Notes: generated by a model from the sequence alone, not told the origin. DNA of 64,000 nucleotides from Choristoneura fumiferana (GCF_025370935.1 NC_133500.1:5967192-6031191); one strand, 5' to 3'; counted from the first letter of the stretch, positions 21,061 to 31,077 are shown. Translations and numbers: made by a program.

Positions 21061-21605
21061 TTTGGTCGACTATACTATTTTTATGTTCGTATCTTCTTAC
21101 AATGGGGACCCGAAGTAGGTCAAGGTTAGTAACCCAATTCCCGAGGTGCCCAGGTGTGGGACGGTTATAGATGAACATAATTTACAATTCTGAGTTACCT
21201 TATGGCTACTTTAATAAGTTAAGTGATATTAATAAGTAGCTTTTGAAGACAAAGTATTTATAGCGAGACTTGTTCCAACATGACCTCATTTCCCGAAACT
21301 TTTGCAAAACCGCATTTCGGCCGGCGTTGGACCAGCGGCCGTTCGGCCGTTCCCGGGCAGCGTTCGGCCATTGTCGGAACAAAGGCGTTATCCGGCTTAC
21401 CCGCGATGACGTCATAAAGCCCACCTGGTACCCGGGCTGAGGAAGGTTGGATAGGGTATGTTAAACAAGTAAGTTTAAGTTTGTTTGGGTGGCAAGTCAT
21501 GGATCGAGTTGGGATTTAGATTTAATAGGATTTGAACTTTCTTATGTATTTTATTCGTATTAATGTCAACTTAATCCCACTCGTAGGCTTAAGCTACCTT
21601 TTAAC
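21061..21605. other. Duplicated DNA, one GC-rich tract, no feature
   Basis: 21295-21425 is GC-rich ('cgcatttcggccggcgttgg'). It resembles other insect repeat DNA but I cannot assign it. Copy B carries ~530 extra bases at 44349-44878 inside the matching interval. Confidence 0.4.
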
Positions 21606-22177
21606 CGACTTCAAAAAAGGAGGAGGTTATCAATTCGGTTGTATTTTTTTTTTTTTTTTAATGTTTTTTACCTCAGAACTCCGTCATTTATGAACCGTTT
21701 TGAAAATTTTTTTTTGGGTTCTTCTAGGAATGCTTTCAATTAGGTCCCATAAGCAGCAAATTAGGATCTGATGATCTGATCTTAAGGAAATCGAGGGAAC
21801 TCTTCAATATTGTAGGGACACCTATGGTAATTTGGATATATTTAGCAGTAACTCGTGCATTTGCTCTTGCAAATCATAATTTGGTGAAGTGAAACTGATG
21901 ATGAAGACCAGATTTGACCAACGGAACTACTACTATCAATAACAAGTATTGCACGGGTTAAATTTAAATTATCATGATTAATATACTTTTCTAGATAAGC
22001 AACTAAGAAGAAGCTTTAAGTTAATGATTCTTTCGAACTGATCTGATGCTGAAGCCAGAAGGTGGCAACGAAACTCTGTTATAAAACAACGTAACTAAGT
22101 CGTGTTTGAGCTTAATGGAATCGTTGTGAGATGTTCTTTGGCTACAAATCACTAAAAAGTGATAAAGAAAAAAAAAT

Positions 22178-22840
22178 TTAACAAAAAAGTAAACCGACTC
22201 CAAAAAAATAAAAAAAATAACAAAAAATGGAACCGACTACAAAACCCTTGAAAATATTTTTTCTAGGTAAGTTGGTACGTACTAGCTCGAAGTCGGTGAC
22301 TCAGCACGACCCAGCAGGAGGGATTGAAACCCATAGTCTGTAGGTGAGGTAGACGACTATTGTGAATTAAATGAACTAAAATAATTTCCTTGCTCACCCG
22401 CGACCTTACGATAGCTAAGCTTAGAGTCTAACAACTGGTAGCATGGTGTACGGTTGTCACTCTGAAGATGAGCTCTGTTTGAGTTCGAAACGCGTCAGTG
22501 TAGTGTGGTGGTGGTGATAGATGGGTTTGTGTAATTTGTGTGTGTTCTTACAGTGTGGAGGTGGAGGAACTGCATGAACACGCATATTTGCATAAGCTTA
22601 GCTATCGTAAGGTCGCGGGTGAGCAAGGAAATTATTTAGTTCATTGATATGGACCTCCGCAAGTAACGCCTGATTCAATAAATTATTGTGAATTGTCCCA
22701 CTCCTGCTGGCTCGTGCTGAGGCACCGACTTCGAGCTAGTACGTACCAACTTACCTAGAAAATATTTTCAAGGTTTTGTAGTCGGTTCCATTTTTTGTTA
22801 TTTTTTTATTTTTTTGGAGTCGGTTTTACTTTTTTGTTAA
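22178..22840. mobile_element. Large foldback element, ~250-bp arms, copy A only
   Basis: The left arm (22178 to about 22440) starts TTAACAAAAAAGTAAACCGA. The right arm (about 22588-22840) is its near-complement and ends TCGGTTTTACTTTTTTGTTAA. Both arms include AGCTCGAAGTCGGTG (or its complement) and TTCCTTGCTCACCCGCGACC. The ~150-base loop contains the hammerhead-like motif at 22458-22500. No protein coding. Long arms, a structured loop and multiple ACCGAC repeats suggest a non-autonomous element; the class is uncertain. Confidence 0.85.
22458..22500 (+). ncRNA. Candidate hammerhead ribozyme-like motif
   Basis: CACT (22458-22461) can pair with AGTG (22497-22500) as stem I. CTGAAGA (22462-22468) fits the core C3-U4-G5-A6-N7-G8-A9. 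After one extra T, GAGCTC/GAGTTC form a 6-bp stem II (one G-U pair) closing a TGTTT loop. GAA (22487-22489) fits G12-A13-A14. ACGCGT (22490-22495) is a palindrome giving A15.1 and U16.1, and C22496 is position 17, the cleavage site. A stem III made of a palindrome could form only between two copies, as in known dimeric hammerheads. Folding and cleavage were not tested. Confidence 0.5.
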
Positions 22841-22913
22841 AAATTTTTTTATAAATAATTAAATATGTACAAATTTATTGTTTCAATACAAGCGATTAAG
22901 TTACCGACTTCAT

Positions 22914-23130
22914 TCAAATTCAAATCATTTATTCAGTAAATAGGCCGCAATGGGCACTTTTACACGTCATTTTTTAAAATACCAGCGTTTTCGAAAGACC
23001 ATCATTGCAAGAAGAATGCGCCGCAAGAAACTTGCAGAAAGTCTTTTTTTTCAAATAAAATAATTACAAATAAAATACTTAAAAACTACAGTTAGTATAC
23101 AGTTAAAGAAAAAATACAAAATAATAATAA
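22914..23130 (-). mobile_element. LINE 3' end, TTTGAA-tailed (copy A)
   Basis: On the minus strand it ends in ACTGAATAAATGATTTGAATT, a 3' end common in lepidopteran LINEs. The body contains AAGTGCCCATTGCGGCC. The paralogous copy is 45263-45480; another lies at 49629-49955. Confidence 0.75.
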
Positions 23131-23944
23131 TACAGGGATGCATGGGGTCCCTTAGTTACAAAACTAAACACTTACTATATCTACGTTCAGTTGAAGTGTA
23201 AAATAAATAAAATAAAAACATTAAGTATGTGCAATGTTTTATATTATTGGCAGCTGCAAGTGCTGCAACCTGTAGAGTTTTTTTTCAATTAACTGTGTTA
23301 ATATAATAATAGACAAAACACAACCTTAGTAATCAATAAAAGTAAATCTAATAATAATTCTTATAATTAAATTAAAACTACATAAAACTGTGCTAAACTT
23401 AAAATACTTACATAAAATAAAAAATAAATAAATAAAACCTCAACTAAAAACCACGAGGAAACTTCCACCGGGATTTCGTAATGTCCCGGAATTTCAATGT
23501 AGGTACCGTGTCCGACGCGCTCTTGGCCGGTTTTTTACTTAATAAGTTTAGGTCAACAGTATCTGTTCAAAGGGCCCCTTCCAGGCCCTGTACTACAAAG
23601 TGCAAAATTCGAACTTCATATCTCGCCATCCCACTGACGCTTATATTATTTAATGCGAGAGTGAGAGGGACGGTACGATAAGAGCTTCGATTTTCGAATT
23701 TCGTAATAGCCCCTCAGGTTCACAATTACCCGTGAAATCGACCTTTCCAATACCAAATTACCTTTTATTACTGCGCCCGTATACACTGGTCATTACATTA
23801 CCTACATCTGTTTACTTTTCGAGCCATGTGTCTATTTAGGCACTTGTCGGGTCCAATTAAAAAAAAAGTTGTTAAGTAATCTAAATCAGTAGGTAACATT
23901 TTTCAGCTCCTTCTCTTCAAAACTTCACTCGCGCGTTTTTTTTT
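23131..23944. other. Duplicated DNA, no gene seen
   Basis: The 66-codon frame at 23481-23681 is conserved exactly in copy B (45739-45939), but nothing suggests it is coding. A ~115-bp piece (about 23299-23412) is absent from copy B. The short 'caaagtgcaaaattcgaac' region is a frequent insect repeat. Confidence 0.45.
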
Positions 23945-24163
23945 ATTTTTATTTGACTAGATGGCAAACGAGCAAGAGGGTCTCCTGATGGTAAGAGATC
24001 ACCACCGCCCTAAATCTGTAACACCAAGGGTATTGCAGATGCGTTGCCAACCTAGAGGCCTAAGATGAAATACCTCAATAATCACGGCAGGATTAGCGAG
24101 CAAGATGGTGGTAGCAATCCGGGCGGACTTTGCACAAGGTCCTACCACCTGCAAAGTAACTAA
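23945..24163 (-). mobile_element. Poly-A retroposon tail, reversed (copy A)
   Basis: Same family as 14851-15146, minus orientation, with CTAGATGGCAAACGAGCAAG at its end. Compared with copy B (46199-46478), ~65 bases are missing near 24080. Confidence 0.8.
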
Positions 24164-25094
24164 AAACCACGCTGCGTATAACTAGCTGTATATTTGATTT
24201 ATCGCTATATCCTGCGGGAACTATAAGTACGACTGTGTTATGTTTTATTGTTATTTGTAATCATATTTTGTTACTTCTCATTGTTTTATTTTTATTTTAC
24301 TATACATTGGTATAAAAAATAGTAGATTGTACAACAAGAGCATAAAACGAGCCACCCGAGCTATGATAGACACGTCAAGGGGAAAATGGGTTTAATGCTC
24401 GAGTTTTTCTGCTTTTCACTTCGATGGCGAGGAAAATATTTAAATAGCAACAGTGGAAACAATTGTTCACTTACTATGTACCTTTTATTTTTCATGCATT
24501 GCTAGATAATTACAAATTTTTAGTTTTATTGATTTATTTTGATTGATTTTTAGTTTTACATAAAATACAAATTATTAAAAATATATATAGAAACTTTTTT
24601 GTTTGTGGCCGTTGACACCTGATTACCTTGGTCTTAGACGAAGATTTTACTTTATGCACTAGAGCATTTTTATTAAATTTCTTGAGGGTAGGTACATTAT
24701 TACATTACCGCTGGTGCCTCTTTTTAAGTAAAAAATACCTGTGCTCTGTGACACCGTTACTCTGTGTTTGTATCAACTGTAGGTACTTATTCCTTAATGT
24801 TGTGTTTTGTTAATGATGTGATACAAATAAATACACATTTAAGTATTCATTATCTATGAACTACTAGTAAATTCTAGTAAATAGAGGTAGGTAAATAGAC
24901 ATAATCCTGTATTGTTCGACTAAGTTATATTCTAACGAAAGAACAAATAAGGCTAACCTCAAGATAACGAGCTGTCCAATTTCGGCTCAGTCCTCGGAAA
25001 TAATTGCGCAAAAGTGTGTTATTACGAGTATTTTTGGATGTTGGATTGTTGGTAACACCTTGACATTCTTTATAGGACCACCATAGATGCCTTC
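24164..25094. other. Duplicated AT-rich DNA to the end of copy A
   Basis: Matches 46479-47416 with small indels. No coding feature recognised. Homology stops after 'gatgccttc' at 25094. Confidence 0.5.
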
Positions 25095-25265
25095 TGGGAT
25101 GTTTGCATATGTGTGTGTATGCGTGTACGCTGCGTCGTCACGCACCCTATGAAATCAGTAATAAATCAGCTTTGCCACAACGCGGTTGTTTCTGTTGCTC
25201 CATACGTCTCAGTGTCGATCGAGGATTCAAAATTACCCACGCAAAATAAAAATAAAATAACGATA

Positions 25266-25961
25266 ATGTCACAAATGGGAAATTTGATCAGCTTTGATTA
25301 TAAAACATGTGAGTGGTCAATATTTAGAACAAAACTGACTTACTATCTAAAGGCAAATGCAGTAACAGATGAGAATAAAAGTGCAGTATTGATTACACAT
25401 CTTAGTGATGAGTCATACCGTTTGGTGCGGAACTTAGCGTATCCGAAGGATGTGGATACGTTGAGTTATGTGGAGCTGCTGACATTACTCAACGAGCACT
25501 TCAGGCCGAAGCAGTGTACCTACGGGGACAAGGCGAGATTTTACGGGGCAACTCGGAACTCGGGCGAAACCTTGGGAGATTGGGCGGCGCGACTACGAGG
25601 CCTAGCAAGCCTTTGTGATTTTGGCGACGCACTGGAGACGGTTCTCGTGGACCGTTTCGTCCTAGGCCTGGGACCGGGCCCCGAGCGTGACAAGTTGTTC
25701 GAACAAAACGCTTCGTCGGTGAAGTTAGCGGAAGCATTACAAGTAGCGGAAAAGGCGGAATTGGCTAGAGACGCCAAAACGTTCATGACGAGCAATGCGG
25801 CGGGCATCAAAGAGGAGCCACTATTTCGCGTCTCGACCGGGGCGGCGGCAGCCGAGCGAGCGGCAGCGGCAGCCGAGCCAGTGGCGGCGGCGAGCGGCGC
25901 GCCAGCGGCGAGTCGCGGGGCCGGCAGCAGGATGAACACAGATGCTTCGTATGTGGCATGA
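25266..25961 (+). CDS. Gag-like protein of the Ty3-type element
   Basis: Starts at MSQMGNLISFD (25266), which I prefer to the upstream ATG at 25113 because gag similarity begins here. It contains the retrotransposon gag core: YKTCEWSIFRTKLTYYLKAN, an ALLITHL-like LITHLSDESY, YVELLTLLNEHFRPKQC, and LGDWAARLRGLASLCDFGD followed by LVDRFVLGLG, the usual pattern of insect gypsy gags. It ends in an Ala/Glu/Arg-rich, GC-rich tail (25840-25935) and stops at 25959-25961. The zinc knuckles lie in the next frame, so the join is either a -1 frameshift site or an indel in the GC-rich tract. Gag would package element RNA. Confidence 0.85.
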   Translation: MSQMGNLISFDYKTCEWSIFRTKLTYYLKANAVTDENKSAVLITHLSDESYRLVRNLAYPKDVDTLSYVELLTLLNEHFRPKQCTYGDKARFYGATRNSGETLGDWAARLRGLASLCDFGDALETVLVDRFVLGLGPGPERDKLFEQNASSVKLAEALQVAEKAELARDAKTFMTSNAAGIKEEPLFRVSTGAAAAERAAAAAEPVAAASGAPAASRGAGSRMNTDASYVA

Positions 25962-26797
25962 AGAACCACGATGCCGGCAAGTGTCGCTATAAAAACTATA
26001 GGTGTCAAAAGTGCGGTACAGTTGGTCATTTGAAGAAGGTTTGCCAAAACAGAGTGTCACGAATAAACAATATTGACAATGGGCCTAGTGAAGATTCGGC
26101 AAAGGAAACATGTTGCGACGAATGTCAAAATTTTAATTTAAGGTATGTCAATCTTGAACCAATTCAGATTAAGGTAAAATTAGGTACTAAACTTATTTCT
26201 ATGGAGCTCGACTCCGGTTCTGGTACTTGCGTAATCGCGGAGTGTTTATACTTAGAATTGTTTCCTGATTATCCATTAGTACCTAGTAATTTACGAATGT
26301 GCCTTTATAACGGACATAAAATTTCACCATTAGGCTATTTTACAATTGAAGCAACTTACGAAAAACAAACTAAATTGATAAATATTTTTGTTGTACAAAA
26401 CGGGGGACCTCCCTTGCTCGGCCGAGATTTTATGTCCGCATTTGGTCTAGTTTTAACGTCAAGGTTGAATAATATGAGTGAAGACCGCGATGTACTCAGA
26501 TTGTTGGAACAATATCCTGAATTATGGCGAGACGAACTCGGGTCATTTAATAAATTTAAAGTTAATTTAAAATTAAAGGACAATTCAGTTCCTAAATTTT
26601 TCAAACCCCGTACCGTACCCTTTGCCCTTAAGAATAAAGTAGAGGAAGAAATAAATCGTTTAGTAAGTTTAGGTATATTAGTACCGGTTAACCATTCACA
26701 ATATGCCACCCCCATAGTTCCTGTTCTTAAGGAGAATGGGAAAGTTAGGATTGCAGGTGATTTTTTCCGTAACATTAAATCAAGATCTAGTAATTGA
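25928..26797 (+). pseudogene. Zinc knuckles, aspartic protease and RT N-terminus (Ty3-type)
   Basis: Frame 2 opens upstream with QDEHR and then gives two CCHC knuckles: CFVCGMKNHDAGKC (25943-25984) and CQKCGTVGHLKKVC (about 26005-26046). The protease follows, with the active-site DSGS in ISMELDSGSGTCVI (about 26197-26238) and the flap-end LLGRDF (about 26416). RT begins with KPRTVPFALKNKVEEEINRL and GILVPVNHSQYATPIV, then GKVRIAGDF. At a T6 run near 26762 the frame is lost: the open stretch ends in out-of-frame residues, while the correct continuation is in the next frame. Confidence 0.88.
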
Positions 26798-27041
26798 CAA
26801 ATACCCGTTACCGCGGATCGAGGAAGTGTTTGCCAAAATAGGAGGGGGCGAACATTATAGTAAAATTGACCTTAAGAATGCCTACAATCAATTTTTATTA
26901 AGTGACGAATCCCAGGAACTTACCACTATCAATACCCAAAAAGGATTGTATAAATATACTCGCTTGGTGTACGGGTTAGCTAACGCGCCTGCGATATTCC
27001 AAAAATCCATGGAAACCCTATTATCGGTATCGACGGAGTAA
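26763..27041 (+). pseudogene. RT fingers/palm fragment (Ty3-type)
   Basis: Frame 0 continues the RT: DKYPLPRIEEVFAKIGGG, YSKIDLKNAYNQFLLSDES (with the first catalytic aspartate) and YTRLVYGLANAPAIFQKSME. The run then leaves frame near 27015-27023. The typical sequence and spacing make the identity secure. Two single-base indels bracket this piece, so the polymerase is not translatable as one protein without frameshifting. Confidence 0.9.
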
Positions 27042-27927
27042 GTTGTTGGCTCGATGACATTTGCGTCACTGGTCCTAACAAGCATTCACACCTCGAAAGA
27101 TTAAAAATAGTTTTGCAACGACTAAAGGACGCGGGCCTAAGACTACAGAAGGAGAAATGCGAATTCTTCAAAAGTAATGTTACGTATCTGGGCTATGTTA
27201 TTAGTAAGGATGGTTTACAATCATGTCCAAGTAAAGTTAAGGCTATAATTGATTCACCAGATCCCACCGACGTAGCGGGAGTTAAAAGATTTTTAGGAAT
27301 GGTGAATTATTATAGAAATTTTATTCCGAACGCCTCTGCTGTAATGAGTCCGCTTCACGATTTACTCCGCGCTAACACCGAGTGGGTGTGGGGCGCGCCG
27401 CAGCGACAGGCTGTGCAGCGAGTCAAGCGCGAGCTGGCGTCGGAGCGCGTGCTGGCGCACTTCGAACCGACGGCGCAGCTCGTGCTGAGCGTGGACGCGG
27501 GCCCGGCCGGCCTGGGCGCCGTGCTGGCGCAGCGCGACGCCGCCGGCCGAGAGCGGCCTCTAGCGTACGGCTCGAGATCGCTATCGAGTAGTGAAAAGAA
27601 TTATAGCCAGATTCAAAAAGAAGCCACGGCTATCATTTTTGGAATAAAAAGGTTTCACCAATATTTGTACGGAAGAAATACCCCATTCGTCCTAAAAACT
27701 GATCATAGACCGCTCGTTTCGATCTTTAATTGCAAAACAGGTATTCCTATGACGTCAGCGCTGCGCTTGCAAAGGTATGCAATCATATTGTCTGCATATA
27801 ACTACGTAGTGCAGTACACATCGGGCGGTAATAACGTAGCAGCGGATTATTTTTCGCGCGCTCCCTTGAATGACAATAGCAGTAATTCCGGTGAAGTTGA
27901 AGTTTACGATAATACTGTTCATTAAAC
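27023..27927 (+). pseudogene. RT C-terminal part and RNase H (Ty3-type)
   Basis: Resumes in frame 2 with the polymerase box CWLDDICVTG (WLDD at 27047-27058; most relatives have Y or F before LDD). Next are LGYVISKDGLQ, GVKRFLGMVNYYRNFIP and a connection region. RNase H runs from LVLSVDAGPAGLGAVLAQRD (first acidic residue) through EKNYSQIQKEATAIIFGIKR and TDHRPLV to AADYFSRAP. A GC-rich island (27381-27560) covers the RNase H start. The frame ends at a TAA near 27925, while integrase continues in frame 1 from about 27919. Confidence 0.9.
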
Positions 27928-28640
27928 TTTCTGAATGAGAATTTACCTGCAGTGTCATTAGTTAATGTACAGCAAGCGACTAAAAATGATAATGTATTGC
28001 AAACCGTTTTAAAATATATGAATCGGGGGTGGCCTAGAAAAATTAAATGTAGCTCAATAATTCCATATTTTCGCTGTAAATCTGATTTACAGATTGAAAA
28101 TGGATGCCTGCTACGAGGTCCAAAAGTAGTTATTCCTCAGTCATTAAAAAACCGTATGTTAAATGAATTACATAATTCACACTTAGGCATTGTTAAAATG
28201 AAAGCCAATGCTCGCAGCAGAATGTGGTGGCCAGGCATCGACGCTGATATCGAGCGACATGTCGGCGGCTGCGGCGTGTGCGCCGGCGTGCGCACCGCGC
28301 CGCCGCGCGCGCCGCCCGCGCCCTGGCCGCGGCCCGCCGGCCCGTGGCAGCGGGTACACATTGACTATATGACCATAGGGCAAAGGGTCTATTTAGTGAT
28401 GGTAGACGCATATAGCAAATGGATCGAATGCTTGCATATGGCTAACGGGACATGCACTAAGGCATTGATATTAAAACTAAAGCAAATATTTTCCATTTTT
28501 GGCATTCCTAATCTCTTAGTCTCGGATAATGATGTTAAAATAAACTCGGCTGAATTCAATAATTTTTGTTCCAACAATGGTATAGAATACATGACGTCAC
28601 CCATTTATCATCCCTGTAGTAACGGACAAGCGGAAAATAT
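27919..28640 (+). pseudogene. Integrase, incomplete at the N gap (Ty3-type)
   Basis: Frame 1 is open from 27919 (LNENLPAVSLV). Zinc finger: HNSHLG and, 30 residues on, CGVC (H2C2). Core: HIDYM gives the first Asp (about 28356), SDNDVKI the second (about 28525; family members mostly have SDNG), and HPCSNGQAEN supplies the conserved Glu (28635-28637) three codons before the gap. A GC-rich island (28261-28350) lies between finger and core. The C-terminal domain and the 3' LTR are unseen. Confidence 0.88.
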
Positions 28641-28740
28641 NNNNNNNNNNNNNNNNNNNNNNNNNNNNNNNNNNNNNNNNNNNNNNNNNNNNNNNNNNNN
28701 NNNNNNNNNNNNNNNNNNNNNNNNNNNNNNNNNNNNNNNN
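28641..28740. other. Assembly gap, 100 N
   Basis: Exactly 100 Ns, a common placeholder for a gap of unknown size. The sequence on its right does not continue the integrase. It lies between the two duplicated blocks. Confidence 0.98.
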
Positions 28741-29261
28741 AAAATAGTAGAATTATTATATATTTTTTTTTACAACGAGTTAGTGTTATGCCTATGTCAC
28801 AGATGACTAAATATTGACTATCGATATCGAGAATATACACTCATTTAGACTTTGCTCATGTCTAGCTTTAGATACATTCTTGACTGAGCCCGGCCGCCGA
28901 TAACTTTAGTAGGTAGTATGGCGTTTTTTCGGAGTGCATTGCTACTGAACTGTCAGGTTGGCTTCAGTTCATACAGAACCCAGAAATCAAGAACCAAAAT
29001 CAGAAGAAATGTATAAGTTCATATATTGATAAATTTTTTATTGTGAGCTTACATTTTTTTTTAATTATGTGTGACTATTATTACAAATTATATATTTTTA
29101 AGCTCTGATACCTTGACTTTTGTATTTAGGACTATTGCATGGTAGTGCGCGGCTAGTTAGCAGTTTTATAAGATCTCCGCTTACAAAATTGTAAATTCTC
29201 GCGTCACTGCTTTCATTATAGTGGCACATAATAATGTTTGATTTTGAGTTTGCTATATTAT
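28741..29261. other. AT-rich DNA, no feature
   Basis: No retroelement remains or inverted repeats recognised. Confidence 0.5.
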
Positions 29262-29520
29262 ATTATAGGCTGGATGATGGTTTTTTGGAGTCTTTTGTAT
29301 TTTTTATTTCAAACTCAAATTTGTTACTTTACGGGTATCCCGTGAAACCAATATCGAAAATACAAACTGAGACATGGATGCACAGAAAAACCAGAAAAAG
29401 AGACCCGGGCTGGGAATCGAACCCAGGTCCTCAGCAATCCGTGCTGCGTGCTATAACCCCTACACCACCGCTGGACAGGAATCTAGACACGAATTTTTCC
29501 TATGCATACATATCTCAACG
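29262..29520 (-). mobile_element. SINE family 2, diverged copy
   Basis: GGTTTTTTGGAGTCTTTTG at the left. The tRNA-like module lies at about 29401-29474 in minus orientation (GGGAATCGAACCC as B box), then CTATGCATACATATCTCA. It belongs to a subfamily together with 49155-49440 ('gagacatggatgcacag'). Confidence 0.8.
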
Positions 29521-30634
29521 AAACAAATACGAAATGAAATAAATACTTGAATAATTGAGTGGTTTCGGTGTTACCAGGTTCCTTGACCCTTGATGCGTGG
29601 CTTTACTGGTGCGTCCATGAGGCACATGTGCCATATGACCAGTGATGTAAATAATGGAGTTGTTCTTTCGAAAAAATAATAAACTTTATTACATACATTA
29701 TAATAATTATTTTTATTCTTGAACCACATTTAGATAAACAATGAAAATTGCTACGGGGATATTATATTACCTTATCATTACTATGGCGACGTGTCAAAAG
29801 AACGCTGCACATTGCTTCGGGACAGAGAACTTGTTAATTTGCGGAACCTCATATAAATTGACAACAATATTTTTTACTTTACTTCTGCGCTACGAACCGT
29901 GCCCGACAACTACGTCCATGTGAAATATCTATACAAAAAGTTTACATACACGCCCGCTCTCTTTCTCTTCCATGTAAAACAATATTTTATTATGTATGTA
30001 TAGTATATGTCACACAAGCTCGACTAGCTGTCACAAATACCTACTATATAACTATTATTAGGTATTGTGTGATATATATATTATTTCATGTAGGAGGAGG
30101 GGGTGGAGGAGGGCGTGTACTGTATGTTATTATATTATGTAGAAACGTATCACATAGATCTAACTGTGCCGCACCGTTGACAGCAGAGAAGCTTAGGGCA
30201 AAATTAAATACTGTAGGTTCTAGATACTGACTAACAGTCAAGCTCAAAAAAATTTAATTGCTAGTGGTACGGTTGGCTTGTTGATTGACTGGACAGCGGG
30301 CATATTTAACTTGTATCACAAAGTTTATACTTTTTTTTTGTTCTCAAAGTATTAGCTGAATCTAATGCCGACGTTGTTCACTAGCAGACCTGACCCCCCT
30401 GATCCTGATAATTATTCTCAAACGCTGTCTAATGCGACGTACTGCATTTTACTTACCCCAAAGAAAAGATTGTATGGTAGAACTGCAACTGACACAGGCA
30501 GAACGGCAGTGATGGGTCTGGTAATTGCAGCCTGCTCGCGTGCACAGACAGATGAGAGAAATAGAGCAACAAAATAATTAAAATAAACTGGAATTAATCA
30601 AAATACCACGCACAGGACTTATCACGCTAACGCA
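29521..30634. other. AT-rich DNA, nothing supported
   Basis: A G-rich stretch at 30091-30113 ('ggaggagggggtgg') and several short open frames without motif. Confidence 0.45.
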
Positions 30635-30848
30635 CACGAGTAATATTTACCTCGACGTTTCGGCAACATTACAGTGGCCGTGGTCACGAGTAGACTGAAG
30701 TGTGGGGTGTCAAGTCTGCCTAGCAGCGCGAGTCCTTCGAACTACCCGCACTTGGTCATTTTTATTTGTCACCCCACACTTCAGTCTACCCGTGACCACG
30801 GCCACTGTAATGTTGCCGAAACGTCGAGGTAAATATTACTCGTGTCTA
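30635..30848. mobile_element. Foldback with ~70-bp arms
   Basis: ACGAGTAATATTTACCTCGA near 30645 is complementary to the segment at 30822-30843. The arms continue through CGTTTCGGCAACATTACAG and GTAGACTGAAGTGTGGGG. The right arm contains GCCGAAACGTCGAGG, the same layout as the hammerhead-like motifs above (see findings). Confidence 0.8.
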
Positions 30849-31077
30849 AAAATATATTGTTTCCAAAATAGTTACTTGATTTATAATGCATAATAATTGG
30901 CATGATAATTGGGATATGAATTTACTGTACCAGCGGGAAAATTACAAATTAATTATACCCACTGCCCTGTCAACCAGACTAGTTAGCCGTAGATACTACA
31001 GGCAAAGAGCGATCAAAAAGTAGCAAAGTAAAGACATTCCCTTTTTACTCTTAGTATTTGAGGACATGTAAAACTAT

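Larger units (their letters stand above)
21606..22853. repeat. ~1.25-kb block present only in copy A
   Basis: Copy B goes directly from 'gtgaccttttaaataa' to 'atgtgtacaaatttattg' (about 45190-45220). The block holds an AACCGACTTCAAAAAAGGAG repeat (21612-21720) and the large foldback at 22178-22840. Confidence 0.75.
9664..25094 (+). repeat. Segmental duplication, copy A (15.4 kb)
   Basis: This block aligns in direct orientation with 33467-47416. Homology begins abruptly at 'ttaacttcaaatcgatgtc' and ends abruptly at 'gatgccttc'. By eye most rows differ from copy B at only a few positions plus many one-base indels. Material present only here: 13532-13600, 14851-15146 (SINE/LINE tail), 16661-17139 (foldback), 18864-19822 (LINE) and about 21606-22853. 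Neither flank is shared with copy B. An N gap lies between the copies, so a haplotype misjoin is possible. Confidence 0.93.
25095..28640 (+). mobile_element. Ty3/gypsy-type retroelement (mag-like?), truncated by assembly gap
   Basis: Order: gag, two CCHC zinc knuckles, aspartic protease, reverse transcriptase, RNase H, H2C2 integrase zinc finger, integrase core. This is the Ty3 order (integrase last). The gag type and WLDDICVTG box recall the mag group of moths, which is inference. Frames change at about 25840-25943, 26762, 27015-27023 and 27910. The sequence begins TGGGATG exactly where copy A ends, a plausible LTR start. No 3' LTR is visible because the element runs into the N gap. Confidence 0.9.

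Noticed and set aside
23481..23681. Identical 66-codon frame in both copies (also 45739-45939)
   Set aside because: The surrounding non-coding sequence is just as conserved, so it gives no evidence of selection.
25541..26047. 168-codon minus-strand open frame
   Set aside because: A shadow of gag; its length results from the GC-rich tract.
26356..26775. 139-codon minus-strand open frame
   Set aside because: A shadow of the protease/RT coding on the plus strand, which has clear motifs.
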